From contig NW_026262659.1 of NCBI RefSeq assembly GCF_021869535.1, positions 1,240,001 through 1,304,000 of the forward strand: DNA of 64,000 nt. Reading direction: 5' to 3'. This document shows, one piece after another, positions 12,884 to 23,241 of this stretch (the stretch's first letter is position 1; each line of letters opens with the position of its first letter). Origin of the DNA: Mytilus californianus (taxonomy: Eukaryota > Mollusca > Bivalvia > Mytilida > Mytilidae). The notes under the pieces are model-generated. The model did no database searches. It was not told the origin of the DNA and was given only the letters and a program-made list of their open reading frames with translations. The position numbers and the translations under genes were made by a program.

Positions 12884-14290
12884 TTGACTCTTTCAAAATT
12901 CAAGAGTCTATCCTTAATTGAGGTAAATTATATGGCCTTCCAAATACCGTTTCGATTCCTAACATCACTGAAAAGACATAGCCTGGCATCCCGGCCCGAT
13001 CTAGCTGCGCGTCGCAAGGGCCAGGTGGGGAACAAATACCACGTGATCGATTCAGTGCCAGTTGACTCTGAATCTAAAGTGAGGCTGAATAAATATTTGC
13101 ATAAATTTTGATGTTTGATGTAAACCAGAGATTTCAAACCAATGATTAAGAAACATTGCTTCTGATTCAATACATTTTGCTCTCAGATTGACGAGTCCCC
13201 ATTGTCAGTAATATAATAAAATAAATATATATTAAACAGTATAAATAAATACTAGTATGTGTAATCAAAAGAAACTTTGAAAAATGTTGTACATTTAATA
13301 TATATTTTATCAGGAAGGATTATATGGGGTAAGAGTCAACGAAACAACTCTTTATTTATAAAAATCAAATTTAATAAATATTGTAATTGTCTAATGTAAT
13401 TATAATTTAAAATAGATGTACGATGGTGTATCTTCGCACATGTACACATCATTTGAAATGTAACCCCTCTCCCAAAAAAAAAATAACTGCAATTTTTGTT
13501 GGCCTTTACTTTTTATGTTTTTTTCCATATATATTTTGCCCTTTGAGATACATGTGTACATGTAAATTAGGTCGTAAAAGTAAAATCCAATTCACACCTT
13601 GGTCATGTGAAATCTTAAACTTTTAACTTTCTCACCAGTTGATTACTGATAAGAATTAACCCTTTTCTGCTTACTAATTATCATCACACTAATAATTAGA
13701 TATGATAACACTGTACATCAATTCATAAAGAAAAATAAATACAGTATAATTTTTACTAATTGATGTTAAACAAAAATTGATTCGATACAGATGTAAAACA
13801 AACATTGCGCGACAAAATTAGTATTAACCAATCATTGACAGGCAGGACATTGATACACGCCTGGCTATACTGACAAGATTAGCCAGGACCCCAGGCTATG
13901 AAAAGACATTAATTGTCGAAATCCGGATATGGTGTACAAATTTTTGCACCTCATGTTTGCGGTATACCATCTTTTCCGCTAGTTTATTGTTTTCTATTTG
14001 GTAATAAATTGATGATAAGATCTATTTTGTTACATCTTGTTATCCGTTTATATGGCAATCGCCAATGGCAGTCAGCAGGGTTTAAGAACATCAGTTGTTC
14101 GACCTGCTAGTCAAATGTGTTTTGTTAAAATATACTTTTTCACTCATTTGGTCTTTTGGAAAATGTTGTTTGTGCTGTATTTAGACCCCTCTACCAAGAA
14201 TTTTTTTTTGCATGCACACGTATAAAAATTGCGGTTTTTATCCAACGCAATCATAGGTTTGAACGTTGTTTTCAATTTAGACTTGTTTAT
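12884..14290. repeat. Segmental duplication, copy 2 (split by an insertion)
   Basis: The left part (12884-12978) and right part (13909-14290) together match copy 1 at 12343-12795. The break is exactly at TGAAAAGACA, which is present on both sides of the 12979-13898 insertion. A (TA)n run near 14289-14306 ends the copy. Confidence 0.85.
12979..13898. mobile_element. 920-bp TIR element with 10-bp target duplication
   Basis: Flanked by direct repeats TGAAAAGACA at 12969-12978 and 13899-13908. Its ends are imperfect inverted repeats: TAGCCTGGCATCCCGGC at the left, and the reverse complement of the right end reads TAGCCTGGGGTCCTGGC. The interior encodes no recognisable protein, so it is non-autonomous. 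A 10-bp target duplication fits Mutator-like elements best (known range 9-11 bp); the short TIR makes this tentative. The left 120 bp is conspicuously more GC-rich than its surroundings. Confidence 0.8.
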
Positions 14291-14568
14291 ATATATATAT
14301 ATATATGACTGAAAGAAGAAATGGTACTGTAACAATGCTTCACAATCACATGTGGTTACATTAGTTTGTAGAATGTTGTAATCAAGTTTAAACACTGGAC
14401 ACTTTTAATTTGCAAAACACTCATTTGCAAATCCGCCGCCGCCTCTCCTTAGACCTACAGTGTCGTGTAAATAACCAAAATGTGCGGAATAACATGGGAT
14501 TCAATAATTTCATTGCTTTTCTGCTGTTATTATTGTATATATTTTGTAATTTGATTTAGAAAAACATG

Positions 14569-14783
14569 GGATTTTCAATATCCCATGGGATAGGGCAAAT
14601 CCCATGGGATTGACCATTATCCTATGGGATTTTGGTTAAATCCCATAGGATTTTTTGGGTCCCATGGGATAATTGTAGTCCCATGGGATATTTGTTGTCC
14701 CATGGGACAAAAAAATCCCATGGGACTATAATTATCCCATGGGATTTTTAATATCCCATGGGACAAAATAAAATCCTATGGAA
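14569..14783. repeat. Array of 10-bp palindromes TCCCATGGGA, ~19-bp period
   Basis: Perfect TCCCATGGGA palindromes start at 14581, 14600, 14660, 14679, 14698, 14716, 14735 and 14754. Variants start at 14620 (TCCTATGGGA), 14641 (TCCCATAGGA) and 14774 (TCCTATGGAA). Successive starts are 18-21 bp apart, usually 19. The spacers are AT-rich and differ in sequence, so the palindrome, not the whole unit, is what repeats. A half-copy ATGGGAT lies near 14566. Confidence 0.95.
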
Positions 14784-15945
14784 TTCAAATTATAAATATA
14801 CAGTAATGTGTATGTTACAATGAATTCTGTTTGGTAGTAAAAAGTTTATAATATATATATAAGTGTATTTTGGTTTTTTTCATTTTGTCACAAACATGTT
14901 TTTAATTTGTTTATATGACAATAAAGATTATTATTATTTTGGAAATATAATAATATTTAAAGTCAAAAATTAAAATCCTTTAACTGAAATAAAATGATGA
15001 CGTCTTAATAAAAGAAAAAAATATTGATTTGAAATCTTTGTCTTCTTTGTTTTATTAATAATAATCTATTAAAAATAGAACTGAAAAAAATATTTCATAT
15101 TCTGACTGAATAAATTGACAAAGCACAGTTAATAGTTTACTCTTTTCATGAGGTAAAGTTTTCTTTGTTATAGTTCCATTGCAATACATGAATATGCAAA
15201 CGATTTGAATCTTATTCCTTTGTGGTGTTCATAATATTACATTTATATTTGTAAATTTATAAAATTAACACTTTTCCTGTTAATTTTTAGTTTTCTTGTT
15301 TCAGCTTGCTATGAACAATTATTCAGTCCACTATATAAGAGTCAAGTAAATAAATTATTTCATCCACTAGAATATTCCTACAATTCTTAGACAAAACATT
15401 TTTGCAATCTGTTCTTCAAAAATCTTCCTCCGTACATCTTTATTGGATGGAGCGATTTAAATGAGTGGACAAAGCAAGTTCATTTGGACAACAAAATACT
15501 AATATATTTTTTCATTCCTCCCTTCTTTCAATTGATAATTACGTTGTTGCATTTACATGATTAAGTTCTTGAGCATCTATGATCATGATGATATGACTCC
15601 TTTTTGTTTATAGTCATTATGTTGAAATTTCCTCTTTCTTATGTAACACTATGTAGAAAAATATCAACTTTAAGTTTGCTGTTCAGTATTGACCTGTTGA
15701 ATGATGATCATGAAAACCAAGATGTCTGACCTACAAATACACAAAACTCAAAAATTATAAATGAAGAGAAATACAGCAATAAAATGGCTATTTTATCATG
15801 TTTATGTACATTTTGATAAAAATTTCATTTGAATATTTAAAATTGTAAGAACTCCTATTTCAGTGCTTTGTGTCTATGGTTTTCATATTAGTTGTTTTTT
15901 GTGCCTTGTTGCAGTCTTTTCAGTTAAGCCAATTGCAACAAATGT
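14784..15945. other. AT-rich intergenic stretch
   Basis: No recognisable coding region, repeat boundary or RNA gene. There are poly-A/T runs and a short TA run near 14852-14861. Confidence 0.5.
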
Positions 15946-15949
15946 TTAC

Positions 15950-16860
15950 AGTTTGTTCAAATGTTGTGCTGTTATTAAAACCTCTGTCCCAGGTTAGGGG
16001 TGGGTTGGGTGCTCACTAAATGTTTATTTTATTAGTTGATATTTGCTTTGAATTAGCTGTCAGTAACTGTGAGTACTAATAGATCTGTATGTTGAGTCTT
16101 TTTTGTTAAAGGGAAAGAATAAATTTCCAGCCACATCCGGTCTGTGTTTTTGGTAGCTGTTTTGTCTGCTTTGTTGCATTCTAATGAGTTAATAAAATTG
16201 AGAATGAAAATGGGAATGTATCAAAATAACCTGACCCAAGAGCAGAAAAAAACCCTTTTCAACTGATTTTATAGTTTTTATATTGAACTGACACTTACAC
16301 CACTGTCCTTAATTAGAGGAGGATTTGGCGCCAGCAAACATGTTAAACCATGCCACATTTTGTAAGTGTCTGTCCCAAGTCAGGGGTCTGTTATTCAGTG
16401 GTTGTCAATTGTTGCTATATATCATATTTGTTTTTTGTTTATTGTTTTGTGCAAAAATCAGGCACTTAGCTTTCACCTTTGTAGTGTTTCCCCCAAGCAT
16501 GTTTAGCATGGATAGACGCCATGCCCTTTTTAAATGACGCCATGCCCTTATTGAATTGTTTTACATTTGTTATTTCATGGCCTTTTATGGATTACTATGC
16601 AGTATAGGGTTTGCTCATTGTCGAAGGCTGTACAGTGAACTAATTTTGTTAAATTTAATGTCATTTGATCTTTATTGGAGAAAAGTCTCATTGGCAATCG
16701 TACCGCTTCTTATTTTTATATCAACCCTGCCATATTTTGCCTGTCATTATTTACAGGTCATCATTGGCCTCTAATAAGTAATTGCATTGCTTACATCCAC
16801 TTAATTGAACTCCGGTGGATAGTTTTCTCATTTATCATACCACATCTTATTTTCATAATA
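15950..16860 (-). repeat. Dispersed mussel repeat, family A, inverted
   Basis: CTGTCCCAGGTTAGGGGTGG, TTCAACTGATTTTATAGTTT, GTCTGTCCCAAGTCAGGGGT and TCTCATTGGCAATCGTACCG are reverse complements of the family A blocks seen at 1205-1650 and 10660-11010, in mirrored order. The copy is diverged and partly duplicated. The short open frames here are not genes. Confidence 0.6.
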
Positions 16861-16869
16861 ATCATTATT

Positions 16870-19245
16870 CAAGGGCAATAACTTTTATAGAAGTGGACTT
16901 ACCATTTAGGCTTTGTTGACGTCTGTAAATCTAATTTTGTTGATAATTTCTTTTGTTTATAGTTTCCCTTTATCTTTAATGTTCTTGCCCTACACATAAA
17001 AGGGTAAACATTATCATTTAATGACAATAACTACTATTACATAATGAGTAGGCAACTGACAATTTTGGATCATTTGTATCTTGCCTTGTTCATCATTTTT
17101 GCTTGATATTATCAATATTCTATGAAAATGAGGTCACAGTAATATTAAACTTGGCAGACAGACATCTTCTTATTTCTATATGACACCTTGCAGTCATGCC
17201 ATTCACCAACAAGTAGACATATGCTTATAATATCTGATAATATGAATAAAATGCTCCGCTGGGTGCAGCTTGATACGACCGCAGAGTTGGGGCAAGTATG
17301 GACACAACATTCAAGCTTGATACAGCACTGAATTAGGATTGTGATTAAATATTTGACACAGCATAGGTTTCTGACACAGAATGAATGTGGTCTAAGAACT
17401 TTAAAAATTTTAATTTACCTATTCAAACCATATCATTATTATTTGCTTTTATATAAAAATCAGAAATAACCAATTTAAAATGGAAAATTTTAAAGAAAAA
17501 AAAAAGGAAAAAAAGGGAAACCCCCCCCCCACCCCCCCAAATTTTTTGAACCCCCTTATGATTCATCACCCCAAACTCAATCCCAGCCTTTCCCTTTGTG
17601 GTATGGTACCTTGCAGTACAATTTCAGAGAGATCCATACACTTATACACAAGTTATTGTCTGGAAACTAGAAAAATGCTTGGTTTTTTTTGCCCCCTTTT
17701 TGCCCCAAATTCCTAAAATTTTGAGGCAATTACCCCCAAAATCAATCCCAGCCTTCCCTTAGTGGTATGGTACCTTGCAGTACAATTTCAGAGAGATCCA
17801 TACACTTGAACACAAGTTATTGTCTGGAGACTAGAAAAATGCTTATTTTTGGCCCCTTTTTGTTAAACGTTTTGGGCAATTACCCCCAAACTCAATTCCA
17901 GCTTTCCCTTTGTGATATGGAACCTTGTAGTACAATTTTAGAAAGATCCATACACTTACACACAAGTTATTGTCATGAAACTAGAAAAATTCTTGTTTTT
18001 TGCCCCTTTTTTGGCCCCTAATTCCTAAAATTTTAAAGCAATTGCCCCGAAAATCAACCCCAGCCTTCCCTTTGTGGCATGGTACCTTGCAGTACAATTT
18101 CACAGAGATCCTTACACTTGAACACAAGTTATTGTCTGGAAACTAGATAAATGCTTATTTTTGGCCCCTTTTTCCTAAACGTTTTGGGCAATTACCCCCA
18201 AATTCAATTCCAGCTTTCCCTTTGTGATATGGAACCTTGTAGTACAATTTTAGAAAGATCCATACACTTACACACAAGTTATTGTCATGAAACTAGAAAA
18301 ATGCTTGTTTTTTGCCCCTTTTTTGGCCCCTAATTCCTAATATTTTGAGGCAATTACCCCCCTAAATCAATCCCAGCATTCCCTGTGTGATATGAAACCT
18401 TGTGGTACAATGTCAGAGAGATCCATACACTAACACACAAGTTATGTCTGAAGTTACAAAAATGCTTATTTTTGGCCCCTAATTCCTTAACTGTTGGTAC
18501 CATAACCCCCAAAATCAATCCTTATGGTAAAATTTCATAGAGATCCATTCACTTAAACTAAAGTTAGAGTGCGAAAACCAATGTGTCTTCGGACGACGAC
18601 AACGCCAACGTCATACCAATATATGACCGCAAAATTTTTTTGTGGTCGTATAAAAAACCAAGAAAACTTAGCATTGACCAAAGAACCATAAAATGCGATC
18701 ATGGTTATATGAATCTGCCAGACAGACATGCACACCTTACAATCGTTACATCCGCCAAATATAATTTACCTGTTGCTTAAAGCATATGATAAACTGACAA
18801 AACAATGCAAACTTTTCATTGACCAATGAACCATGAAAATGAGGTCAAGGTCATATAAAACATGCCAGACAGACATGTGCATCTCACAATCATTCCATTC
18901 ACCAAATATAGGGGCCTTATTCATGTTATTGCTTACAGTATCCGAAAAAAACCACAAAAACTAAACATTGTCCAATGTACTATGAAAATAAAGTCAAGGT
19001 AAGATGAAACTTCTCAGTCAGACATATGCACCTTACAATCATTCCATACACCAAATATAGTTGACCTATTGCTAATTTGAAAATAAGAAAATAGAAAAAC
19101 TGACCAAAAAACAAAAAAATAACATTGAGCAATGAACCATAAAAATGAGGTCAAGGTCAAATAAAACATGCCAGACTAACATGTATATCCTTAAAAATTT
19201 TCATACACCAAATATACTTGACATGTTGCATACAGTATTAGAAAA
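16870..19245. repeat. ~150-bp tandem array, split by a nested element
   Basis: Units with GAAAATGAGGTCAAGG and CCAGACAGACATG...CACCTTACAATC occur near 17123, 18688, 18835, 18984 and 19141, spaced 147-157 bp where contiguous. The array is interrupted between about 17245 and 18655 by the element described separately. The left flank contains TTCAAGGGCAATAACTTTTA, which I recall as the head of a bivalve repeat with a tandem core. Confidence 0.7.
17246..18655. mobile_element. Helitron/'pearl'-like element with 312-bp higher-order core
   Basis: The left end carries AAATGCTCCGCTGGGTGCAG and TACGACCGCA; the right end carries the inverted counterpart TGTGGTCGTA followed by TAAAAA, with an ATATGACCGCAAAA arm that can pair with it. 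The core is six monomers, each with a form of ATGGTACCTTGCAGTACAAT, starting at 17603, 17767, 17917, 18079, 18229 and 18392. The spacings are 164, 150, 162, 150 and 163, which is a two-monomer higher-order repeat of 312 bp. No protein is encoded. The same left terminal module occurs inverted at 57296-57476. Assignment to non-autonomous Helentron/pearl elements rests on the known habit of bivalve members to carry central tandem arrays; it is inference. Confidence 0.65.
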
Positions 19246-19470
19246 ACTGGACATTTTTACCTAGGAATAGTGATGTCATGGACTAGGAAAATTAGTCTGG
19301 GGACATAAATTACTGACATCGGACTAAATATACTAGTAAATTCTGTATCCATGGACTTTTTATACTAGTTATATTTGTCTGACCAGACAATTTATCTCTT
19401 ACACTAGTTCTCAGAGAGACATGTCACCTTACCTTGACACATTATTCTGGCTCTGAACAAACCAGTATTT

Positions 19471-19617
19471 GCTCTTACTCATTAATAATACTGCGTGCTT
19501 AGGGGAGAAGCAGCAAATACCAACTTTAAAGTCTTTGGTTTTACCCGGTTAGGTTCAAAATAAACAACCTTCTGCACGTGAGGTGAACACGCTACCATGA
19601 GACCAGGCAGTATAATA
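19471..19617 (-). repeat. Decayed tRNA-derived SINE
   Basis: Read on the minus strand, the head contains CATGGTAGCGTGTTCACCTC, which fits a polymerase III A box (TRGYNNANNNG type). A degenerate B-box region follows, then GACTTTAAAGTTGGTATTTG and a GAGTAAGAGC block. A tail copy lies at 122-195. The B box is badly eroded, so activity is unlikely. The source tRNA is not identifiable by eye. Confidence 0.5.
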
Positions 19618-19639
19618 TAAGGAGTTTACCCAAGATTTA

Positions 19640-20195
19640 AAGTTTCCAAGTTTTTGCAAAAACTGGATCAAAATCATCATTGAAAAGCAATAACTTAAGT
19701 TTCTCTTTAATTATTACAGTTTTCGAGATAAAAAGGCAAATTCAAGAAATATGAAGAAAAAAAAATGGTGAAAATCTGTATTTAAGGCAACAACTCCTAT
19801 GAGTCAGCTGCCAGTTTTCATGCAAATGGACAGTAGATTTTTTTTTCAACATTCTGAACATTTCTACCCTTGTCAGATATTGTCTATCTATTTTAGCCTT
19901 TTGTAGCTTATTACGCAGTTTGGCTTTTTAGCCCATTGTTGAAATCTGTACGGTGACCTATATAGTTGTTAACTTCTACGTTTTTAGTTTCTGTTGAAGA
20001 GCCGTCACATTGGCAATGATACCATATTTGTATATGTTTTTGTCATGTAGGTGTAAGGAGACAACCTTTTGATTTTCTGGTGGGATAAAAAGGGGAGACA
20101 GATTTTTTATCACCTGGCCTGGTAAGTTTTTCAGGGTTCGTAAGGATAGAAAACCCGGCAAATTGTAACAAACCCCTGTGGTACGACCATATTTG
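19640..20195. other. Repeat-relic stretch
   Basis: Contains an inverted, degraded family A fragment (GTAGCTTATTACGCAGTTTG to CACATTGGCAATGATACCAT, about 19906-20030). No gene is supported. Confidence 0.4.
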
Positions 20196-20204
20196 CCAAA
20201 AGAT

Positions 20205-21486
20205 TAGTCCAAATAGCTATGACGTCTTGCAAGGCTATTTTAACTTTTTTCTGGGCACGTAATAGTCAAAGTTGTGACTGAGTGCGGAAATATGAAGATA
20301 GATAGAAAAATTATAATGGGACATAACTGAAGAACGGTAAAAGTGACGCTACCCAAATTTGAACTTGATCTGAGTTTTGTGGTAATAAGCATTGTGTGCA
20401 AGTCTCATAACATTTGGTTGAGGCCAACTTAAGTAGAGAACAGAAACTAAAAATTCAGCAATTTTTCTATTTGGAAACACGCATAACTCTAGAACGGTTG
20501 TGTATAAGTTTTATAACCATGATAACATTTGGTTGAGACAAACTAAAGTTAGAGAACGGAAACGAAAAATTCAGCAATTTTTATGTTTATAAAGGGACAT
20601 TACTCAAGAATGGTAAAAGTGTCGCCACCAAATTTCGTACTTAATCTGTATTATGTAGTAATAAGCATTGTGTATAAGTTTCATAACATTTGGTTGAGGC
20701 AAATGAAAGTTAGAAAACGGAAACAAAAAATTTGTACTTGATCTTAGTTTTGTGGGAATGAATATTGGGTTTAGGTTTCATAATGTTTGGTTGGGGCAAA
20801 CTTAAGTTATAGAATGGAAACTAAAAATTTGCAATCTTTCAATTTATAAAGGGGCATAACTCAATAATGGTTAAAGTGACACTACCCAAATTCAACTTGA
20901 TCTGTGTTTTATTAGTGGAAGTCAAAATTAAACATTGCATTGTATAAAGCATTGATTGTAGTTGATTCAACTATAATAATGGACAAAGGAAGATAATTCC
21001 AATTTTAAAAATTACTTGATATTTAGAAAAAAATAAAAATTTTGCAATTTTTCCATTTATAAAGGGGCATAACTCTAGAACGGTTAAAGTGACGCCACCA
21101 AAATTCAAACTTGATCTGTGTTTTGTGGTAATAAGCATTTTGTATAAGTTTTATAACATTTGGTTGAGGCAAACTTAAGTTAGAGAACGGAAACTAAATA
21201 TTTTGCAATTTTTCCATTTATAAAGGGGCATAACTCTAGAACGGTTAAAGTGACGCCACCAAAATTCAAACTTGATCTGTGTTTTGTGGTAATAAGCATT
21301 GTGTATAAGTTTTTACTTTAACATTTGGTTGAGGCAAACTCAAGTTAGAGAACGGAAACCAATTTTGGGACGTACGGACGTATGTACGTACAGACGGACA
21401 AGGGTAAAACTTTTTTTTATGCCCCCGCCGTAGCGTTGGGATAAAAAAAAAAATAGCCTTGCTAGATGTCATAATTATTTGGACTA
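20205..21486. mobile_element. Mutator-like non-autonomous element with tandem core, 9-bp TSD
   Basis: Direct repeats CCAAAAGAT flank it at 20196-20204 and 21487-21495. The terminal inverted repeats at 20205-20241 and 21450-21486 match at 33 of 37 positions; both read TAGTCCAAATA inward and end with GCAAGGCTATTTT. Between them lie about six diverged units (~150-160 bp) sharing GGGGCATAACTCTAGAACGG and a CATTTGGTTGAGGCAAAC block. There is no transposase. The 9-bp duplication and ~37-bp TIR fit the Mutator superfamily (9-11 bp duplications) better than hAT (8 bp). Right before the right TIR is a GTACGGACGTATGTACGTAC palindromic stretch. Confidence 0.85.
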
Positions 21487-21609
21487 CCAAAAGATGTAAC
21501 CTAATTCTTACTTGTTTGGGGAAGAGGGGATTAACCGAACCACTATTCAATCTAAATCAGTGAACTGAATTATTGTCTTCTGCAGTAGTCCCGAGTCGAC
21601 ATCTGTAAC

Positions 21610-23131
21610 TGTAAAAGGTGAATTTCTGAACAATCAAATAACAACAAGTCCATTTCATCTTTTCCTAGGGTTCTTTATTCAACAATGATGTAATCATATA
21701 ATTATAAACCCTACAAAATATAACAAAATACATTTAAAACAGATTAATCTATAATTACTATATCGTACTGTGTTACTATTATTATAACATTACTGCAGAT
21801 CAACATAAATATAAGAACATTGAATGTTTATAGTTCTTCTATAATATCAATACACAAGGTGACATGATGATATTTAACACTTGCAAATATTCATTCATCG
21901 TTCATATAAAATCATCAGCTTTGACAATTAAACATACTATTATAATGTCAAGATCATATAACACTATTTGAATTAACTAAATAGATATATGTAAATCCAT
22001 ATTCTACAAATAACCATAACATATATATCAACGGTAGATAACTCTACATAATATCAAATGCTCTTCACTGTCTTACATGAACAATATATATATTATGCTA
22101 TTTTAAGTATACATAAACTCACCAGTCTGTGGAACTGAGTTTAATAACTAACATCGACAGTATACATAATATTAACAGTAACGATCTTCATACGTCTACA
22201 GTAATGGTAACAGAGGTTCACATCAAATATGGTTCTGTAAACAATATATGACAATAATAAGTAATCTGACTTTAATATTCTTAAAGACATTATACAATTC
22301 ATATTTAAACTATTTTTAATCTTTATCTTTCATCTCGAATTTACAATTATAAATAATTAATCTTATTTCAATACTAACACATTAAGTACAAGTACAATTG
22401 TACTGTTAATGACATCACATTGGATATACCACTGTCATTTCATGACTGCATGACAAAAGGTCAAGGTCATTCATAAAAATCGACTAAATCTCCCTTTCCA
22501 ACATTTATACTAAAATCTCTCAAATAAATCAGATTCAATCATCACTCAAAGCACACTCATTCATTGGGCTGGGAATCTTACCAAATGAATGTAATACACA
22601 TACATTTCAAAGTTAAGGATCCAGTTCATCCAAGACACCTCAAAGAGTACAAAATGTAACTTACCATATAAAGTCATGATGTCCTGTTCCAGGATGAATT
22701 CCATCACTATACTAATCCATAGAACTTATGGAACTACTAATCAAACACAATATAAAGTCTATGAGCACAAAGTGCATCAAAACATACAAATATATCAAGA
22801 TCACAACAAAGACATCAAGCCTCCATTACTGTTTTTAAAACTACCACCAAACTGGGGGCAAGGCTTTATAAAACCAATCAGAATACAAGCAAACCTATAC
22901 ACTCTAGTGAACAGTGAGTACTGATAGTAAAATCAGTAATAGGTAAATGCTACAAGGTAAACAGTTAGATTTTATGGATCAATGAATAATCAATAGGCAA
23001 TCAATAGAATAAAGGTAAACTTAAGTAAACTACTCTGCAAATGAAAGAATATAATTAATGGTGTCTCGGAATAACCTATAAACATAATAGATATATAAAT
23101 GATTAATATGATAAAAATCCACACTATCACA
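21610..23131 (-). repeat. 3' LTR
   Basis: 1,522 bp with TG...CA ends on both strands. The same sequence recurs 8,721 bp downstream as the 5' LTR. An 82-codon open frame inside it (plus strand, 22676-22924) is present in both LTRs and is probably chance. No polyadenylation signal or promoter was assigned. Confidence 0.97.
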
Positions 23132-23142
23132 TCCTCCCCTCT
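23132..23142 (-). other. Polypurine tract
   Basis: On the minus strand AGAGGGGAGGA lies directly before the TGTGATAG start of the 3' LTR. This is the expected position of the plus-strand primer tract in LTR retrotransposons. Confidence 0.9.
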
Positions 23143-23241
23143 GTTGGAGAATGTCTTCCATGACATCACAAATATCTCTCCTCCTCCTGAGAAAAATATG
23201 ACGTCCTCGTAATCAATAATGATCGTCTGTAAAATATAACA

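Noticed and set aside
14569..14783. CRISPR-like regularly spaced repeats
   Set aside because: The repeat is only 10 bp, palindromic, with 8-11-bp spacers, in a eukaryotic genome and with no cas genes.
19545..19617. Functional tRNA gene
   Set aside because: Only an A-box-like stretch remains; the B box and the cloverleaf pairings are eroded, as expected for a SINE relic.
22676..22924. 82-codon plus-strand frame, also at 31397-31645
   Set aside because: It lies entirely within the LTRs, opposite to the element's sense, and is duplicated only because the LTRs are. The sequence has no protein-like pattern.
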